Origin: Lucifuga dentata
Lineage: Eukaryota; Chordata; Actinopteri; Ophidiiformes; Bythitidae
Direction of reading: 5' to 3'
DNA length: 64,000 nt
Assembly: GCA_014773175.1 (NCBI GenBank)
Contig: VXCM01001992.1
Span: 20,328-84,327, forward strand
Shown here piece by piece: positions 21,088 to 33,360 of the stretch (positions within the stretch are counted from its first letter, which is position 1; each line of letters begins with the position of its first letter). Under the pieces are notes generated by a model. The model did no database searches, was not told the origin of the DNA, and saw nothing but the letters and a program-made list of their open reading frames with translations. The translations under genes and the position numbers were made by a program.

Positions 21088-21748
21088 TTACAGGAAATTT
21101 TGGTGATTTTGAATGTTTGAGCCCAATAAATATACCCCACATAAATGTTACATTACTGCTAACCATTTTCCACAACATGCTACTGGAGAAGTACATTTTA
21201 GAATTATTTTTACCTTCCAGACTGCTATCAGTTTTAGTTCATTCCAGTGTGCTATAAAACTAAACTTATAGAGACTTGAAACATGCTTGAGATATCACAG
21301 AGAACCATACGCTGTTGTTATTTTTAGTTATTTATTTTTTCTTGTCAAAGTTACATAATTTAACTGATCCAACACAGAGCTACACAGAAGAAAATGTATG
21401 TCTCCGCCATGCAAAATAGTCCCAGGAGAAGACTGCTTTTACCAAGAAATTTAAACACCCATGTCTTTTACAATCATGTGTAGGTGACAGCAGGTGAAGC
21501 ATTGAGTTTTAAGGTGGTAGATGAACTTTGATTTTGAAAGATTAGGGGATTTGAAAAAAAAAAAAGATAACATGAAANAGGTGGTGGATGAACTTTGATT
21601 TTGAAAGATTAGGGGATTTGAAAAAAAAAAAAGATAACATGAAATCTAAAATAGAGTTTTATGTTTTGGAACATAGTTGGCAGTAACGTAAAATGTATGC
21701 AGGTAGTATTTTTTAGGATTATGCAAAATCACTGATATGATCCTTTAA
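21088..21748 (+). mobile_element. TTAA-type MITE copy A, nested in a Tc1-like gene
   Basis: Right end reads aaaatcactgatatgatcctttaa; left end is a decayed match (tttacaggaaattttggtgattttgaatgtttgagccc). The interior shares long phrases with copies D and E: gttacattactg(c/a)taaccatttt, ccagactgctatc, cttgaaacatgc, gagctacacagaag and tttgaaagattagggg. A 66-bp duplication around an N (21512-21644) lies within it and is probably an assembly artefact. Confidence 0.7.
21512..21644. other. 66-bp duplication around a single N (probable assembly artefact)
   Basis: 21512-21577 and 21579-21644 are the same sequence apart from one base (ggtggtag versus ggtggtgg), separated by an N at 21578. Confidence 0.85.
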
Positions 21749-21930
21749 GGACTTGATTCTGATTTGGCCATTCCAAAACCCAGTTTCTTCTTTTTGAACC
21801 ATTCTGTTCTTATTTGCATCATCAAAATTCTATTAGGCTCTAACTTCTATAAGCTTGAGGCGAGAGACCGCCACCCTGACATTCTTTGGTAAAATGTCTT
21901 AACCCAGTTTGAATTCGACTTTCCTCCCTG
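21749..21930 (-). pseudogene. Tc1-like transposase internal remnant
   Basis: Read on the minus strand this gives, with frameshifts, EWFKKKKL and LEWPNQN, which correspond to the TEWFKKKKI..VLEWPSQSPDLNP region of Tc1-like transposases. It is the upstream half of the gene whose C-terminus is at 20906-21087; copy A splits the two. In-frame stops show it is dead. 21930-22200 may be more of the same element but I cannot place it. Confidence 0.6.
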
Positions 21931-22209
21931 AGCAGCAAAGCACTAACCTGTAACGCTCCATTCCACCATGCTTGTTCCTCCAAATAGAGTATTTTATATT
22001 TCTGCCTTTTGTCTTTCTACAGAACACTGTCCAAGAAGCCTTGTGGCGGTCTTTTGCAAATCGGCAGCTTTGTTTAGAAATTCATTTGTAGCTTTTCCAG
22101 TTTCAAATATCTCTATAATTCTGACACTGAAACTTGTTTTGATATGGTCCACATCAACAAATCTTTCCTGAGAAGAGCAGACTGTCAGTAACTAGACTTT
22201 GTGTGACTT

Positions 22210-24199
22210 TTTTTTATAGGTCAGGGAACTTCTACAGTCCACTCTTCCAGCCAATGAAATGTGAGTGGAAGTATTGTCAGATTGTGTTTATTATTTTGAA
22301 CTCGATTGAAGATCAGACCACATTTGATGATAATTAATGCACAAATTGAGATAAATGCAAAGATTTCACAAACTGCACGAGGGAAAAGACTAACAGATTC
22401 AACTGCAGCATCACCACAAAACATAGCCTGCAAAATTAAACAGAGTTGAATCAACACATTTCTGACATGTCACAGGATATATTTTAGGTCTGTTGTATTT
22501 AATTGCATTGGATTGTATAGTAGTAATGCTGCATATAAAAATACAACTGTATGTATGTCTACACTTTCTGTAACATTACAAGCTAAAAATTCCAGACCAT
22601 CATTAGCAGCAACCATATCAGTACATTTGATCTAGAAACATATTATACCAAATGACCTGATTTAATCAGATTTTATGGCCTGACCACTTATGTTATCTGT
22701 TGTTTATAACTGACTAAGAAAACAAATAGGACACACATGCTTCATTTGAATGTGATCATGGTGAATTAACCTGGGCAGACAGTCATACTGCCTGTATTAT
22801 ACTAACAGCAACCATCATAATGATATCATGTCTGTGTCGTGGTGGTGTCCTCTGCCCGAGCAAAGATTTGATTATGCTGGGGCTGTTTTCTAGGTCAGTA
22901 AGTTAAATATTTCAGATGATTTATTTTTAGCTCTGTCTGTTTCCACTTTGTGTATTCTGTGTGTGCGTGTGTGCGCGCAGGCATTAGTGCATTCTCTTGC
23001 TTTTCTCTGTGATATCTGCAGGCTGCGTTTGACCCACTAAGTCATCTACACACGGCCCCCAGGGTCCATCAATTGAGCATTATGTGCAGAAGGGGACCAT
23101 TATAATTTGTTATCAACTGACTTTTAACACTTTGAACAATATACAGGCTCTTGTTGTGTTGTTTTGACATTAAAATCCTCAGATTCATTGTTAATATATT
23201 CTTATCATCTGTCAGCTGAGACACTTTTCATATGCCATTTTTAAACAGTTTTTTATTAACAAATCAATAAGCCATTTGGATTCTAAAAGCACCCCATGAT
23301 ACCTTATGTATGCAAGCCATATCATTTACCAATCCTCACCTCTCTTTATGTAGCTATCTCCTTATGATTTAATAGAAATACATAATCACAGTTCAGATGA
23401 GCCACTGTGCTTAAAGCAGTGGAAATAATAAATCCCACTGTACACAGCATTGAACCATGGGGATGCGAGGGGGGCATTATAATTGCTGCAGCGATATTGA
23501 ACTGTAAACAGCAGACAAGTTTTCCACAGATTATGAGAAATAGAATGATTGGAAACTGCCTGTGGGCAAAGGTCTCATGATAGTGTTTGACCTTACCACA
23601 TATGCGGAATCAATGCAGGGCTCTGTTGTTGACCTGAGTTGTACTCTATTCGGTTTTGTAAAGACAGTGCTGTTATGCTCTTATCTGCTTTGTTGCTCTA
23701 TTTTTCCTCCTATGTTTTTTTCCTCTCTGTCTTCAATCTGGTGTTTTGACTTGATCTGATCAGTTACCTGGTTAGGCACTTTTGAATGATGGCTGTTAAA
23801 GCTTCCCAGCAAATGACATTAAGGATAGAGAACATCTCATGTATTTCTTGCATTTGTGAAGAGTTCATTTGCAAAAGCAGATATATAAGTATTCAAAGTA
23901 TTCAAGTTTACGAAATGCAAGTTTTCATAGAGGCCTCCATGTTGTCCCCCACTTTGTTTAGCTTGGATGCATGCTGGTGGTAAATTATACAGCTTTCAGC
24001 TTTCCAGTTCTGAGGTGCAATGAAGGCAGCATTAGATATAGACCATGGTATTTATATTTACCTTTTTCTGCAAATGTATACATTAAAACTACAATTAAAT
24101 ATCAAATGGTACACGTCTGGTCTCATGCAGACTGGAAATGTACCTGGTAGATCTGAGCGCTGCACAAAAATTTAGCCCTCCTGTCACAGAATTTATGAG
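22210..24199. other. Intergenic, nothing recognised
   Basis: AT-rich DNA. A short TG run lies at about 22958-22980. Frames at 22221-22457, 23562-23759 and 23786-23983 show no known motif. Confidence 0.5.
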
Positions 24200-24832
24200 T
24201 TAAAGGACCATACCATCCATTTTGCATGTTTGAACCTAATACATTCAATTTACATACATGTAAGGTTACGTGTATGTAAATTGTTATGGTTTGTCTTCAC
24301 AAAGGAAGATAAAACCATATTTCAGCTTTCCTGATATTTTGTAAACTTTCTTAATCTTTCAAAATCAAACACTTAAGTGATACATCCACTTTAAAAATCA
24401 ATGTTTCGCCTGCTAATAGTTACGCAGCCTTATGAAGTCACGGTCATTTAAATTTTTCAATAAATGCAGGTCTTCTTTTGGGACTATATTCCCCAATGAG
24501 ATATACATTCACTCTGCACTTTTTATTGTACTTAAACACTACAATTATGAAACTTGAAAAAAACCTGAATACACGTCTTGTTTGCGATGATGGATTACCT
24601 ATCCCAAGGATGTTTCAAGTATTAACAAGTTGATTTTAGTAGCGTACCAGAATGAAGTGAAACCAATGGCGGTCTGGAAGGTAGGACATTTTTTTTTTTT
24701 TTTTNTTTTTTTTTTTTTTTTAACTCACCGTTCCATTAGTATGTTTTGGGAAAAGATTGTCAGTAACGTTACGTGTATGAATATTGAATACATTAGGCTC
24801 AAACATGCAAAATGGATGGTATGGTCCTTTAA
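24200..24832 (-). mobile_element. TTAA-type MITE copy B, near-perfect ~50-bp terminal inverted repeats
   Basis: Left end ttaaaggaccataccatcca continues ttttgcatgtttgaacctaa; the right end is almost its exact reverse complement, ending ggatggtatggtcctttaa. The best-preserved copy, it is flanked by TTAA on both sides, as expected of a TTAA (or TA) target duplication. Its interior (ggattacctatcccaagg, gtttcaagtattaacaagttg, aatggcggtctggaagg) is the reverse complement of copies A, D and E. A poly-T run with an N at 24705 is internal. No transposase frame. Confidence 0.8.
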
Positions 24833-26215
24833 AGCATCTTTAACACTAACAGTGGTTGAAAAATGCTCAAAATCTGAACGCTCCTCCAGTTGTACAGCTA
24901 GAATCAAGTTTATCGTCAACAAAAATAATGCAAAACCTTCAGAGAATTAGTTTTGCATGGAATGGAAACCACTTAGTCCTAGAAACACTGACCTCTCTTT
25001 GGCCCTTGAGGTGAAATCCCATCCCAGGTCATAATAGGTGACGCTGACACCAGCACCCCCCTACTCCCCCACCCCAACTGACCACCTGTCAGTCTACACC
25101 TGTCCATTTGTCTCCATGGCAGTTGTCTCCATTGAAGTGGCCCTGGGACGCCACCACCTGTCAAAACCTCAGGGAACACTGACTCCAACTCTTAAAATGT
25201 TTTTGCGTTCTCATTTTTCTTGAATGGAAAAACCACCAGTGTTGGTTTACGTTAAGGGCTCGGTGTAACCTGTGCATTCAGAGTGAGCAAGGCATCAGCC
25301 CTGGAGGATTTACAAGTTTAAATCCAGTAACGCTTTGTGCTTGTATTCTAGTGGTACAATCCTCTTTACTATACACGACCCAGATTTAACCAGGGATACT
25401 GACAAGAGTTTGACCCTCTGCGCCAGTTTACTTGGAGCTGTGAACAAAGGTCACATCCCGGTCACTGCCATAGACACAAACTCTGGGTGTGCAAATACAA
25501 TAAAACTCCACAAAGTCCAACACGCGGTGTTATAGGGATGATAAGAATATTGAATTAGAGAGTTAATATTTTGCTAATAAGTTCAGTAGAAACCCTGTGG
25601 GTCGAGGTTTAAATGGCTAGTACATCTTCTAAAAATATCTGATGCAGGAGCCAGTAGTGACAGACACCAGACATTTTGCTTTTGGTTTATGCTTCATCCA
25701 CCTCCATTTTGCAGCTGAAGACAGTAGTTTGTAGTTAACAGATATAGACACAGATGCAGTTTTGCTTTGCTTTACAACCCAACCATGTTACAAGATGAAA
25801 AATATTCCAGTATCTCCCCAAATTTAGTTGCATGGCACATTCTCCATGTATTTGCCCAGCTTTGCTAACTGAGATTTCAGCACATGATGGCATAATTTTA
25901 TATGCATCTCAACTTTAAAACCTCTTTATGATGATTTTTCTCACTTTTCCTTTTGGTCACCCCTGGACTGAAAAAGAGGAATCAGTTTGGTAATGAAAGA
26001 TGCACAATACTGTTCCTGTCTCAAAACCTGGAAAAGAACCATTTTCATTTCACTTTCCTCATTCAAGCAGAAATGTGACATTAATGGAATATGATGTTAA
26101 AATTGACTGAATCTGGATTTACACTGAGAAAATGACACAACAAAATATTCCTCAAAATGTCAAAATGCATACTAGACAAAGTGCATACTACATAAAAAAA
26201 TAATAATAATAAAAA
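24833..26215. other. Intergenic, nothing recognised
   Basis: No gene or named repeat identified. The 24960-25260 stretch is richer in GC and has short open frames on both strands (24979-25223) without recognisable motifs or splice support. Confidence 0.5.
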
Positions 26216-26659
26216 TGTTTGTGAAAGGATAACCAGGAAACCGCTGCTCTGCACAGAGAAACATTGCATTGTTTTGTATCAAGTTTCCAGTGACCATGTG
26301 GATGTTCAACAAGGCTTCCTGGAAGAATTTCTGTGGATAGATGAGGCAAAGGTTGAACTTTTTGGCAGAAATGTACAGCGTTATGCTTGGAAAAGGCCAA
26401 CAGGAAAACCTCATCCTAACTGCGGAGCCTGGTGAAGGGAGCATGATAGTTTGGTGCTTTGCTGCCTTGGGGCCTGGACAGCTTGTAGTCATTGAGGGAA
26501 GAATGAATTCCAAATCATATCAAGAAATATTCTAGAATAACATCAGGGTAGAATTTGGACAATGCAACAAGACAATGAGCAGAAACACACAAGAAAATCA
26601 ACAACAGAAAACAAAGAATAAGATTCTTGTTTGGGAATGGCCAAGTCAGACTTTAAACA
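26216..26659 (+). pseudogene. Tc1-like transposase catalytic-region remnant
   Basis: Translation with frame breaks gives FLWIDEAKVELFGRNVQRYA, then GSMIVWCFAALGPGQLVVIE and MNSKSYQEI, then NNIRVEFGQ and VWEWPSQ. These match Tc1-like transposase DDE-domain landmarks (VLWTDESK..LFGRN, GGGSVMVWGCFAA.GTG, IMNS..Y..IL, WPSQSPDLNP). Stops and frameshifts make it a pseudogene. MITE copy C interrupts it at 26660 and the C-terminal part continues at 27207. Confidence 0.85.
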
Positions 26660-27206
26660 TTAAAGGACCATACTAGTGTTTTGCATGTTTGAACCAAAAA
26701 ATGCTACCCACATTTCCAACACATACAACTGTATTTCAGTTTTTGTGTTGTTTTAACAAATCCCCTAATCTTTCAAAATTACATGTTCAGGATATACAAT
26801 CACCTTAAAATTCAGTGTTTCTCCTGCTAACACACCAAATGTAAAAGGCATAGTTATTTTAATTTTTAAAGCCATCTTTTCTCCTGGGACTATATTACTT
26901 TGCAAGAGATAGATTTCTTTTTCCATGTAGCTCAGTGTGGGACTGGTTAAATTGTCTATCTTCAAAAAAAAAAAAAAAAAAAACTGCCTGTGGTTCATAG
27001 TGATGGATTACCTATATCAAGCATGTTTCAAGTCTCTATAAGTTGATTTTGATTGCATACAGGAGTGAACTGAAACCAGTGGCTGCCTTGAAGGTAGGAA
27101 AAACAATTCTAATATTTACCACTCCAGTAGTACAATTTAGAAAATGGCTGGCAGTCATATAACGTATATGGTATTGGGATCAAACAAAACCACCAGTATG
27201 GTCCTT
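26660..27206 (-). mobile_element. TTAA-type MITE copy C, nested in a Tc1-like gene
   Basis: Left end ttaaaggaccatactagtgt, right end caccagtatggtcctt: inverted termini of the same family as copy B and in the same orientation as B. Interior phrases shared with B: ctaatctttcaaaat, caccttaaaattcagtgtttc and gatggattacctat. The frames at 26765-26998 are repeat sequence, not a gene. Confidence 0.8.
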
Positions 27207-27330
27207 GACCCAACATGGGCTTTTTATACAAGAAAGCCCCAAAATACTGATAATCTGAAGTGATTTGGTTGGGAGGAATGGGCTAAAATCTGTCCTCGTT
27301 GGTTCAAATTTGATCAAAAGTTAAAAAAAA
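27207..27330 (+). pseudogene. Tc1-like transposase C-terminal remnant downstream of copy C
   Basis: One frame reads TRKPQNTDNLK, a stop, then EEWAKICPR, which corresponds to the ARKPTNLTELEQFCQEEWAKIP segment of Tc1-like transposases. It resumes where the 26216-26659 fragment stops, so copy C sits inside the transposase gene. Confidence 0.75.
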
Positions 27331-27599
27331 TGATTTTTGGAGATTACTGCTGTGAACAGAGGTTCTACCAACTTCAAAAATACTATAGGATTAGTACATG
27401 ATGTACAATTCAGAAAATTAGTATATGGAAGTAGGACACACCGACAGTCTATGAAAACACAGGGTCTCCCAGCCATTCCTCCAGGGGCAGCTCTGTGACC
27501 TTTTCACATACAATGTGTATGATAGCACAAGTAAGAAAACTTGTTCTGGCAGAACTCTGTGATGGCATCTAGCCCAGGCAACAGCATGTGGTCCATGTG

Positions 27600-27620
27600 A
27601 CACACACACACACACACACA
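27600..27620. repeat. (CA)n microsatellite
   Basis: Simple CA run of about 20 bp. Confidence 0.95.
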
Positions 27621-28668
27621 TCATGGGGACACAGCCCATGATGTCTGGCTGATACACCAGCTGTGACCTTAGAGGAGCATGGCATTAACAAAGAGTTATG
27701 AAACAACAAAGGATCAATTGGGAAATCCTCTTTCCGTCACACGTGTGTTCATAACCACCAGCTTGTGTCTGAAATATAGTTTGTCTGTAAATCCAAATCT
27801 GTATTTTCATAATTTATAGTATTTAACATTGGATTTAACATTGTCACTCCCTGGATAAACAAAGCGGCCGTCAAAAGGGATGCTACCCATATACATAATG
27901 TAGGTTAACCTTTCAATAACCTCTATAATTAGCTTAGAAAACCTGTTTGCAAACATATGTCAAACCTAATTGTTATCGCACTGGCAATCTTACTAATCTG
28001 CTGTATATCTGTCTGTAGCTTTAATATCTTAAAATTCATTTTCAGTGGGAGGGTTTGTTGTCTAGACAGGCTAATCATGCCCACCAGGGCTCTGTTTGTT
28101 CTGTAGGGCATAGAAAATGGAATTAACTCTCTGGAGTCTAAAGTTATCTTTATAGTTTTAGTTTCGAATAAATTAAGTTTCGAGCAAATTATTACTATTT
28201 GCTATTTGTTGTAACTGGACGACTTGCCAAATCAGCCATTCATTTGAACCATATACTAAGAAAACTATGGGCTGAAGCAGAATTTTACCTGCACCTGACT
28301 GAAATCAGGTGTGGTTTGTCAGTCAGAAGATGTGAGGCACTTAATCTTAATCAAGTTACTCTACCTAATTTATTCAAATTATTAGGTTCAAATCATCAAA
28401 TTCAAATTATTTATTGTATAAAGTAGGAAGAGATTTAAAATATGCAGTTCTGTGGGTTTGTAGGAGCAGGATTAAGAACCACTTCTTTATTCAATGAAAA
28501 ACTGCATTGTCTTGAACAGTGTTGCTGAATTGTCTAAATCACAGAAGTTAAACCTGAATTTAGACATTGTTTCCTTAAATTTAGAAGAATACATTTATGA
28601 TCATCAGATAATCAATCAGAAATCAATCATCTGAGACAGATATTGATATCTAGAGCACCCCTTTCAGA

Positions 28669-28715
28669 ATAATGCTCAGCTCATTGTTCTATTAGAACAA
28701 TGAGCTGAGCATTAT
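28669..28715. repeat. Perfect 22-bp inverted repeat, 3-nt loop
   Basis: ataatgctcagctcattg+ttct at 28669-28690 is followed by att and then its exact reverse complement at 28694-28715. The perfect arms with almost no loop differ from a miRNA precursor. They look more like a recent palindrome, a MITE core or a template-switch event. AT-rich, gene-free flanks. Confidence 0.85.
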
Positions 28716-30813
28716 CATTTGAGAGCTGATAGATTCTATTACTTTAATATCCACAACATTAATTTCATTATATTGTGACATGTCAGATAATATACCCTTT
28801 CTTTTCATAAAACCATCCCAAGAACTGTCATTGTGTTTTAAATTTTCACATCATATATTTTTCATATTCATACTGGATTTCAAGTCATACTAGATTTTGA
28901 GGAATTTTTTCAGTTTCCATGTACTCGAGTAAACTTTGGCTTTGGCGTATTGAGGTTTAAAGTAACCAAAGACATTAGTTCTGTCTCCACATAGCTCTGC
29001 CTTTGAAATGTTTGTATAACTAAAATGCCCACCAACAGCTCCTGTCGAGGTGCCCTTGACCCCCAGCTGCTCCGCTGGAGCTGCTCAGGAGCTCATGGTC
29101 ACAGATTGTGGTTGTACTGGGCAGCTCCCTGTAGGAGTGTGCGATGTTGAAAAGCAGGCATGCTCAGAAAACTGCTCTCTGAATAAAGCTTAAGCTTCTT
29201 TCACACCAGCAATTGACTTTCATTCCCTTTTAAGGTCCATTTGTAGATATAAAGACTTCCTTTCCTTGTTCTCTTCCTCCTCACATTGTTCCTGTGGGAT
29301 ATGAATAAGTCATTAAAGGGAAATCTTTGTTTCACCTACCAGCTGAATGTAAAAACCAGGTTCTTCCCCATCTTAAACGGGGACTAGGTGGGGATGTGAG
29401 CAGAGGGAGCCATCAGAGGGCTCATTTAATGTGTTTCTGTCACTGTGAAACGTTTTTCTGCTTATGTTAGTGTGTGAAGTCAGTCAAACAAAAGGGAGAA
29501 CACACACACCACTCTGTAACTTACAGAACTTCCATCTTAGTGCATTTAGGAGGGATTTTTTGAGATAAAATATTGATGTTTACAGATGATTAATTTTTCA
29601 ATGCATTTCTCCTCTACTGTACTGTAAGTGCAGGGACAGTACACCATGACTTTAAGGTGCAAAAACGTACCTCTGAATGAAAATAAGTTTTGATGAGTAT
29701 AGAAAAAGAGGCAGTTATAAAACTTGACACCATCCTGACATTACACGTGATCAGTGATTCATCATCAGTGTCTCATCAGTTTTAATCTGATTATATACTT
29801 CACATCCTCCACCATCCTTAGAAGGACAGTGGGGATCCAATATATGTAACCACAGTGTTGTGGTTTACTCCAACACTTGAGCTAATCCTGTACCATATCT
29901 GACAACATGGGGGTCAGCTGGATTTGAAAAGATCTCTCCCTCAAAAATTCTCCCCGTTGATCACATTGTGCCTTCAGAGTTCATCTTCTCCAGCTCTGGA
30001 AACGACACAAGTGCATGCACACACACACACACACACACAGCAACACAAAAATCTACCAACAGGTTTAAATGCAGAAACTGCCTTTGTTTGTATTTTCGCT
30101 CTAAGCCATCTTTAGCCCCTCTTCTCTCAATCTCTGTCAGACGAGAGCAAGACAAGACCAGGGTGATTATGCGTTGTGGTGACCTGTCCATGACCCCAAA
30201 GTGCACTCTCTGTGCCCTCCTGGATGTGCCACAGTGGGGGTGGTGCAACCTCTGACATGTCTCGCAGAGTGTTATGTTATGCACACAATAACGTGCGAGC
30301 ATGTGTGTTAGGCATGCATGCCTGTGTGTGTGTATGATGTGTGTGTATACTTGGCACACATTTAAGTTCTGCACATTGCTATTCTACATGATTGCAAACC
30401 CCTGCGGATTAGCATGTGCCAGCTAAAACAGCAGCAGTTTGTGTGTAGGGTGAAGGGCAAGGTCAGCATGCGTGTTCAGAGGATAAGTATGTATGTGTGT
30501 GGGGGTGTGGGTGGGTGTTAATGCATTCACATACAAATATAACACCAGTTGAATTTTTTTTTTGAGTGGATTTCTCTATGTTATGGTGGCTGATGAAATT
30601 ATCTGTGTGCATGTGTGTGTGCAGATTGATCTGTGAATGAGTTTGTATTGTGTGTGTGAGTGTGTGTGAGAGAGAGATAGTCGCATCATTCTGTGGACTG
30701 GCTGCCCTGGTTCGTAGCTCCCAGGGAGATCTGTGACTGAACATCCTCAAGTTAAAGGTTCATCTTTAGTTCAGAGAGGTTCAACTGCCGGTCAGTGGGC
30801 CACAGATAGAGCA

Positions 30814-30849
<36 letters not shown>

Positions 30850-31235
30850 NCCCCTCCTATTTTCTAATACCAACCCCCCATGCAACCACACACCCTCAAT
30901 CTCCCTCCCTTTCTTTACATACACTCCTCTATTCTCTGTTTTAATAAAATTCTCCTCTTATCTCTTCATCTCAGCTGATCTTTTGCCTCTGGTTTTACAG
31001 GCAGCGTTTTATTTAAAATCCATATTATTTGCGATATTTAACTTACAGTCTGTTGAAGTGTATTTGATTATGAGTGATTTGCCATTTTCACTACACAGGG
31101 CAGAGTGCTTGTCTGAAAGCCCAACGTTTTGATTTGTGGCATGATTTAACTTAACTTTAATCCTTTTTTCAGCTCATTCATCCACATCATAAAAATGAAC
31201 CCAAAAGCTTTTGTTTTGGTTTTACGATTGGAATT
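28716..31235. other. Intergenic; microsatellites and low-complexity DNA
   Basis: CA/TG runs at about 30016-30039, 30320-30350, 30485-30520, 30605-30675 and a CT run at 30816-30850 ending at an N. 29030-29200 is a GC-richer stretch without a coding frame. No gene recognised. Confidence 0.6.
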
Positions 31236-31485
31236 TTGATGAGGACATACAGTCCTTTTCTGCTTGACTAGCGTGTGCCGTGAGCCTGATGGCCGTTATG
31301 TCTGCAAAATTTAATCAGAAACCCTTTTGTCTCTCATTACAGGAGAACGATGACCTATTTTAGCAGCTGACCTCAAACAAAGCAGCGCCGAGACTGTTGG
31401 GCTTGGTTTGAAAGTCTTATTTGTGAGCAATGCCGTGGAAAGTGGCCAGCTGGACCTGCCTGACATGGCTAAAGCCCACAAAATG
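31236..31485. promoter_or_regulatory. Candidate conserved non-coding block
   Basis: Repeat-free, mixed-composition stretch with phrases such as tctgcaaaatttaatcag and tgacctcaaacaaagcagcg. ACCTCAAAC is a weak nuclear-receptor-like word. The minus-strand frame at 31311-31508 is not a known protein. Low confidence; based on texture only. Confidence 0.2.
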
Positions 31486-32779
31486 GAAAAAGCCAGATTC
31501 AAATACAACGGGTTGACTGATAACTTCTGAGCCTAACACACATGGAATAGATTGAGGACTGTAAGATTGTCTTATAAGCAATATTCCTTAAGATGATTTG
31601 ATACATCAGTTTCTTTCAAGTTTGGTGATTATAACTTACAAGTTCCAGAGGTTCCCAAGGCTCTGTGAGTTGTACAAGATGGACAAACTAACTTGGTGTC
31701 TGATCACCATGATTGTGGCTTTGAACAGGTTCAACCACCTCATTTGGTCCCTTCAGACTTTCAACTTTTCCATGACAAAAGAAAGACTATAATGGAACAC
31801 AGACTGGAGTGAGTCGGGAATCACACACCTTGTATGTGCTTTGAAAGGAATCAAAAATTCCTGATCAGCACATGTATTTTTAAGCAACTTTTTTCTTTTT
31901 TTTTTTTATCCAGAATGCTTGAAATGCCAGTTTTCACACACAGATCGTTCGCTTATCCATTTGACAAATATTGAGTTATCAAGAAATGAAGTCTCAGACA
32001 CAACCCAACGTTGTGTCTAACATATGTACAGTATGAGTAATTGTTTAATGTAGCTAAGCAGCTGTTTCCTGTCTGATCTGACAAAGAAGAGCTAAATGCT
32101 GCTAGCTGTGAACAAAACACAAAATGATGGTAATACTTTATGAAAGCTTAATGATGGTATGCATCTGAAGCTAAGGTGTGCAACAGACCAGATACTTTTA
32201 CGTATTTAAGATAACACATTTTGAAGACTGACTGCTAATTATGTTTTACAGGTCATCAGCCCCCTGTACCTGAACGATAAACAAGCTAACAAACAACTGC
32301 TACAGTAACTAAACTGAACTGAGGTTCTGGCTCACCCTCTACCAAAAAACAGCCAATATTAGACTTTGATATGATATACAGTGCATGTTGACTTGCTGTG
32401 CTTGCCCCTCACCACCCTGTCTGCTGCAGTGGGGCTCACATTGTTAAGCCAACCTGTTGGGCTTGATCTAAGTGGGATAACTCAAGATTGAAAGGGTAAG
32501 AGTTTACCACAAACACAGTCTGGACGTGACACAAGCTAAAACAAACTGGCCACACTTTATTGGCTTAAATGTCTTGTGTCAAAATATGTTGCACCGATTA
32601 AGTGATAAGAACTATTAAGAGATAATGTACAAAGTTGAGATGACAGGAAAATACACATAACAGTATGGCTCATCATATGTCCTCCGTACAGACTAGAAAA
32701 TTTATTCAAAAGACTGCATACTTTTTTGCATATAGTTAGACCAAACTAAAGGCTCAGCACTGATACCTGGCGATGGCAA

Positions 32780-33360
32780 TGAAACCATCTTATCAGAGCA
32801 CAACCTCTGCTGCCTATGCTCTTTGGCTCCCACCATGATATCGTATTGCTGAGTCTCACTTTGCATGAGAAATCGAAGTGCCGTCCCGTTCTTTATGGCC
32901 GCTGCCTGCGACCTTTGTCAGCCTGGTGAATTAACCTAGAGGCGTATCAGCTGCGCTAGCCTTTTTCTCCTACAGCCTGTCCTATTAACTGAGTGAGGAG
33001 CACAGTGTGGGTCACACTTAAGTAACCTTATCTTGTAATTGGGTTCAAGGTTAAATGACCCCAGAGCATGAAGGTCCGGGGGTTAAGGTCACAATGTCAG
33101 GCAGAAGGGGGTGCTTTTAATCACTGATGGGGCTGGAAATCAAGGCCCAGGTTTCTGCTATCTGGCTAGGCCAGACCCACCCTCCCCCCATCACCTACAG
33201 CCTCACCCTCAGTCACCCACATTCCACATGAAGCTGTCCATGCTGGCTGGAACAGGGCGGGGTTTAGGGGGTCGAATGGAGTAGTTGCCAGGCAACCCAT
33301 ATTCAAGCCAAGGTCTTGGAAGCTTTTAACCTTAGCACAAATCGATATAGACAGCAATTG
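32780..33360. promoter_or_regulatory. Candidate regulatory block with clustered nuclear-receptor half-sites
   Basis: Within 33009-33091 lie gggtca (33009-33014), GGTTCA-A-GGTTAA (33042-33054, a DR1-like pair), AATGACC as an inverted half-site (33054-33060) and GGGTTA-AGGTCA (33080-33091, a DR0-like pair whose TTAAGGTCA is also an extended monomer site). COUP-TF proteins bind AGGTCA repeats with varied spacing. The block is repeat-free and has balanced composition. Function is inferred. Confidence 0.3.

Noticed and set aside
20906..21196. A single 96-codon minus-strand gene
   Set aside because: It is a join of MITE copy A sequence with a Tc1 transposase C-terminus, not a host gene.
26765..26998. 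77-codon minus-strand frame
   Set aside because: Lies wholly inside MITE copy C; similar sequence without the frame is in the other copies.
28669..28715. miRNA precursor
   Set aside because: Perfect 22-bp arms with a 3-nt loop are too short and lack a usual terminal loop and bulges.
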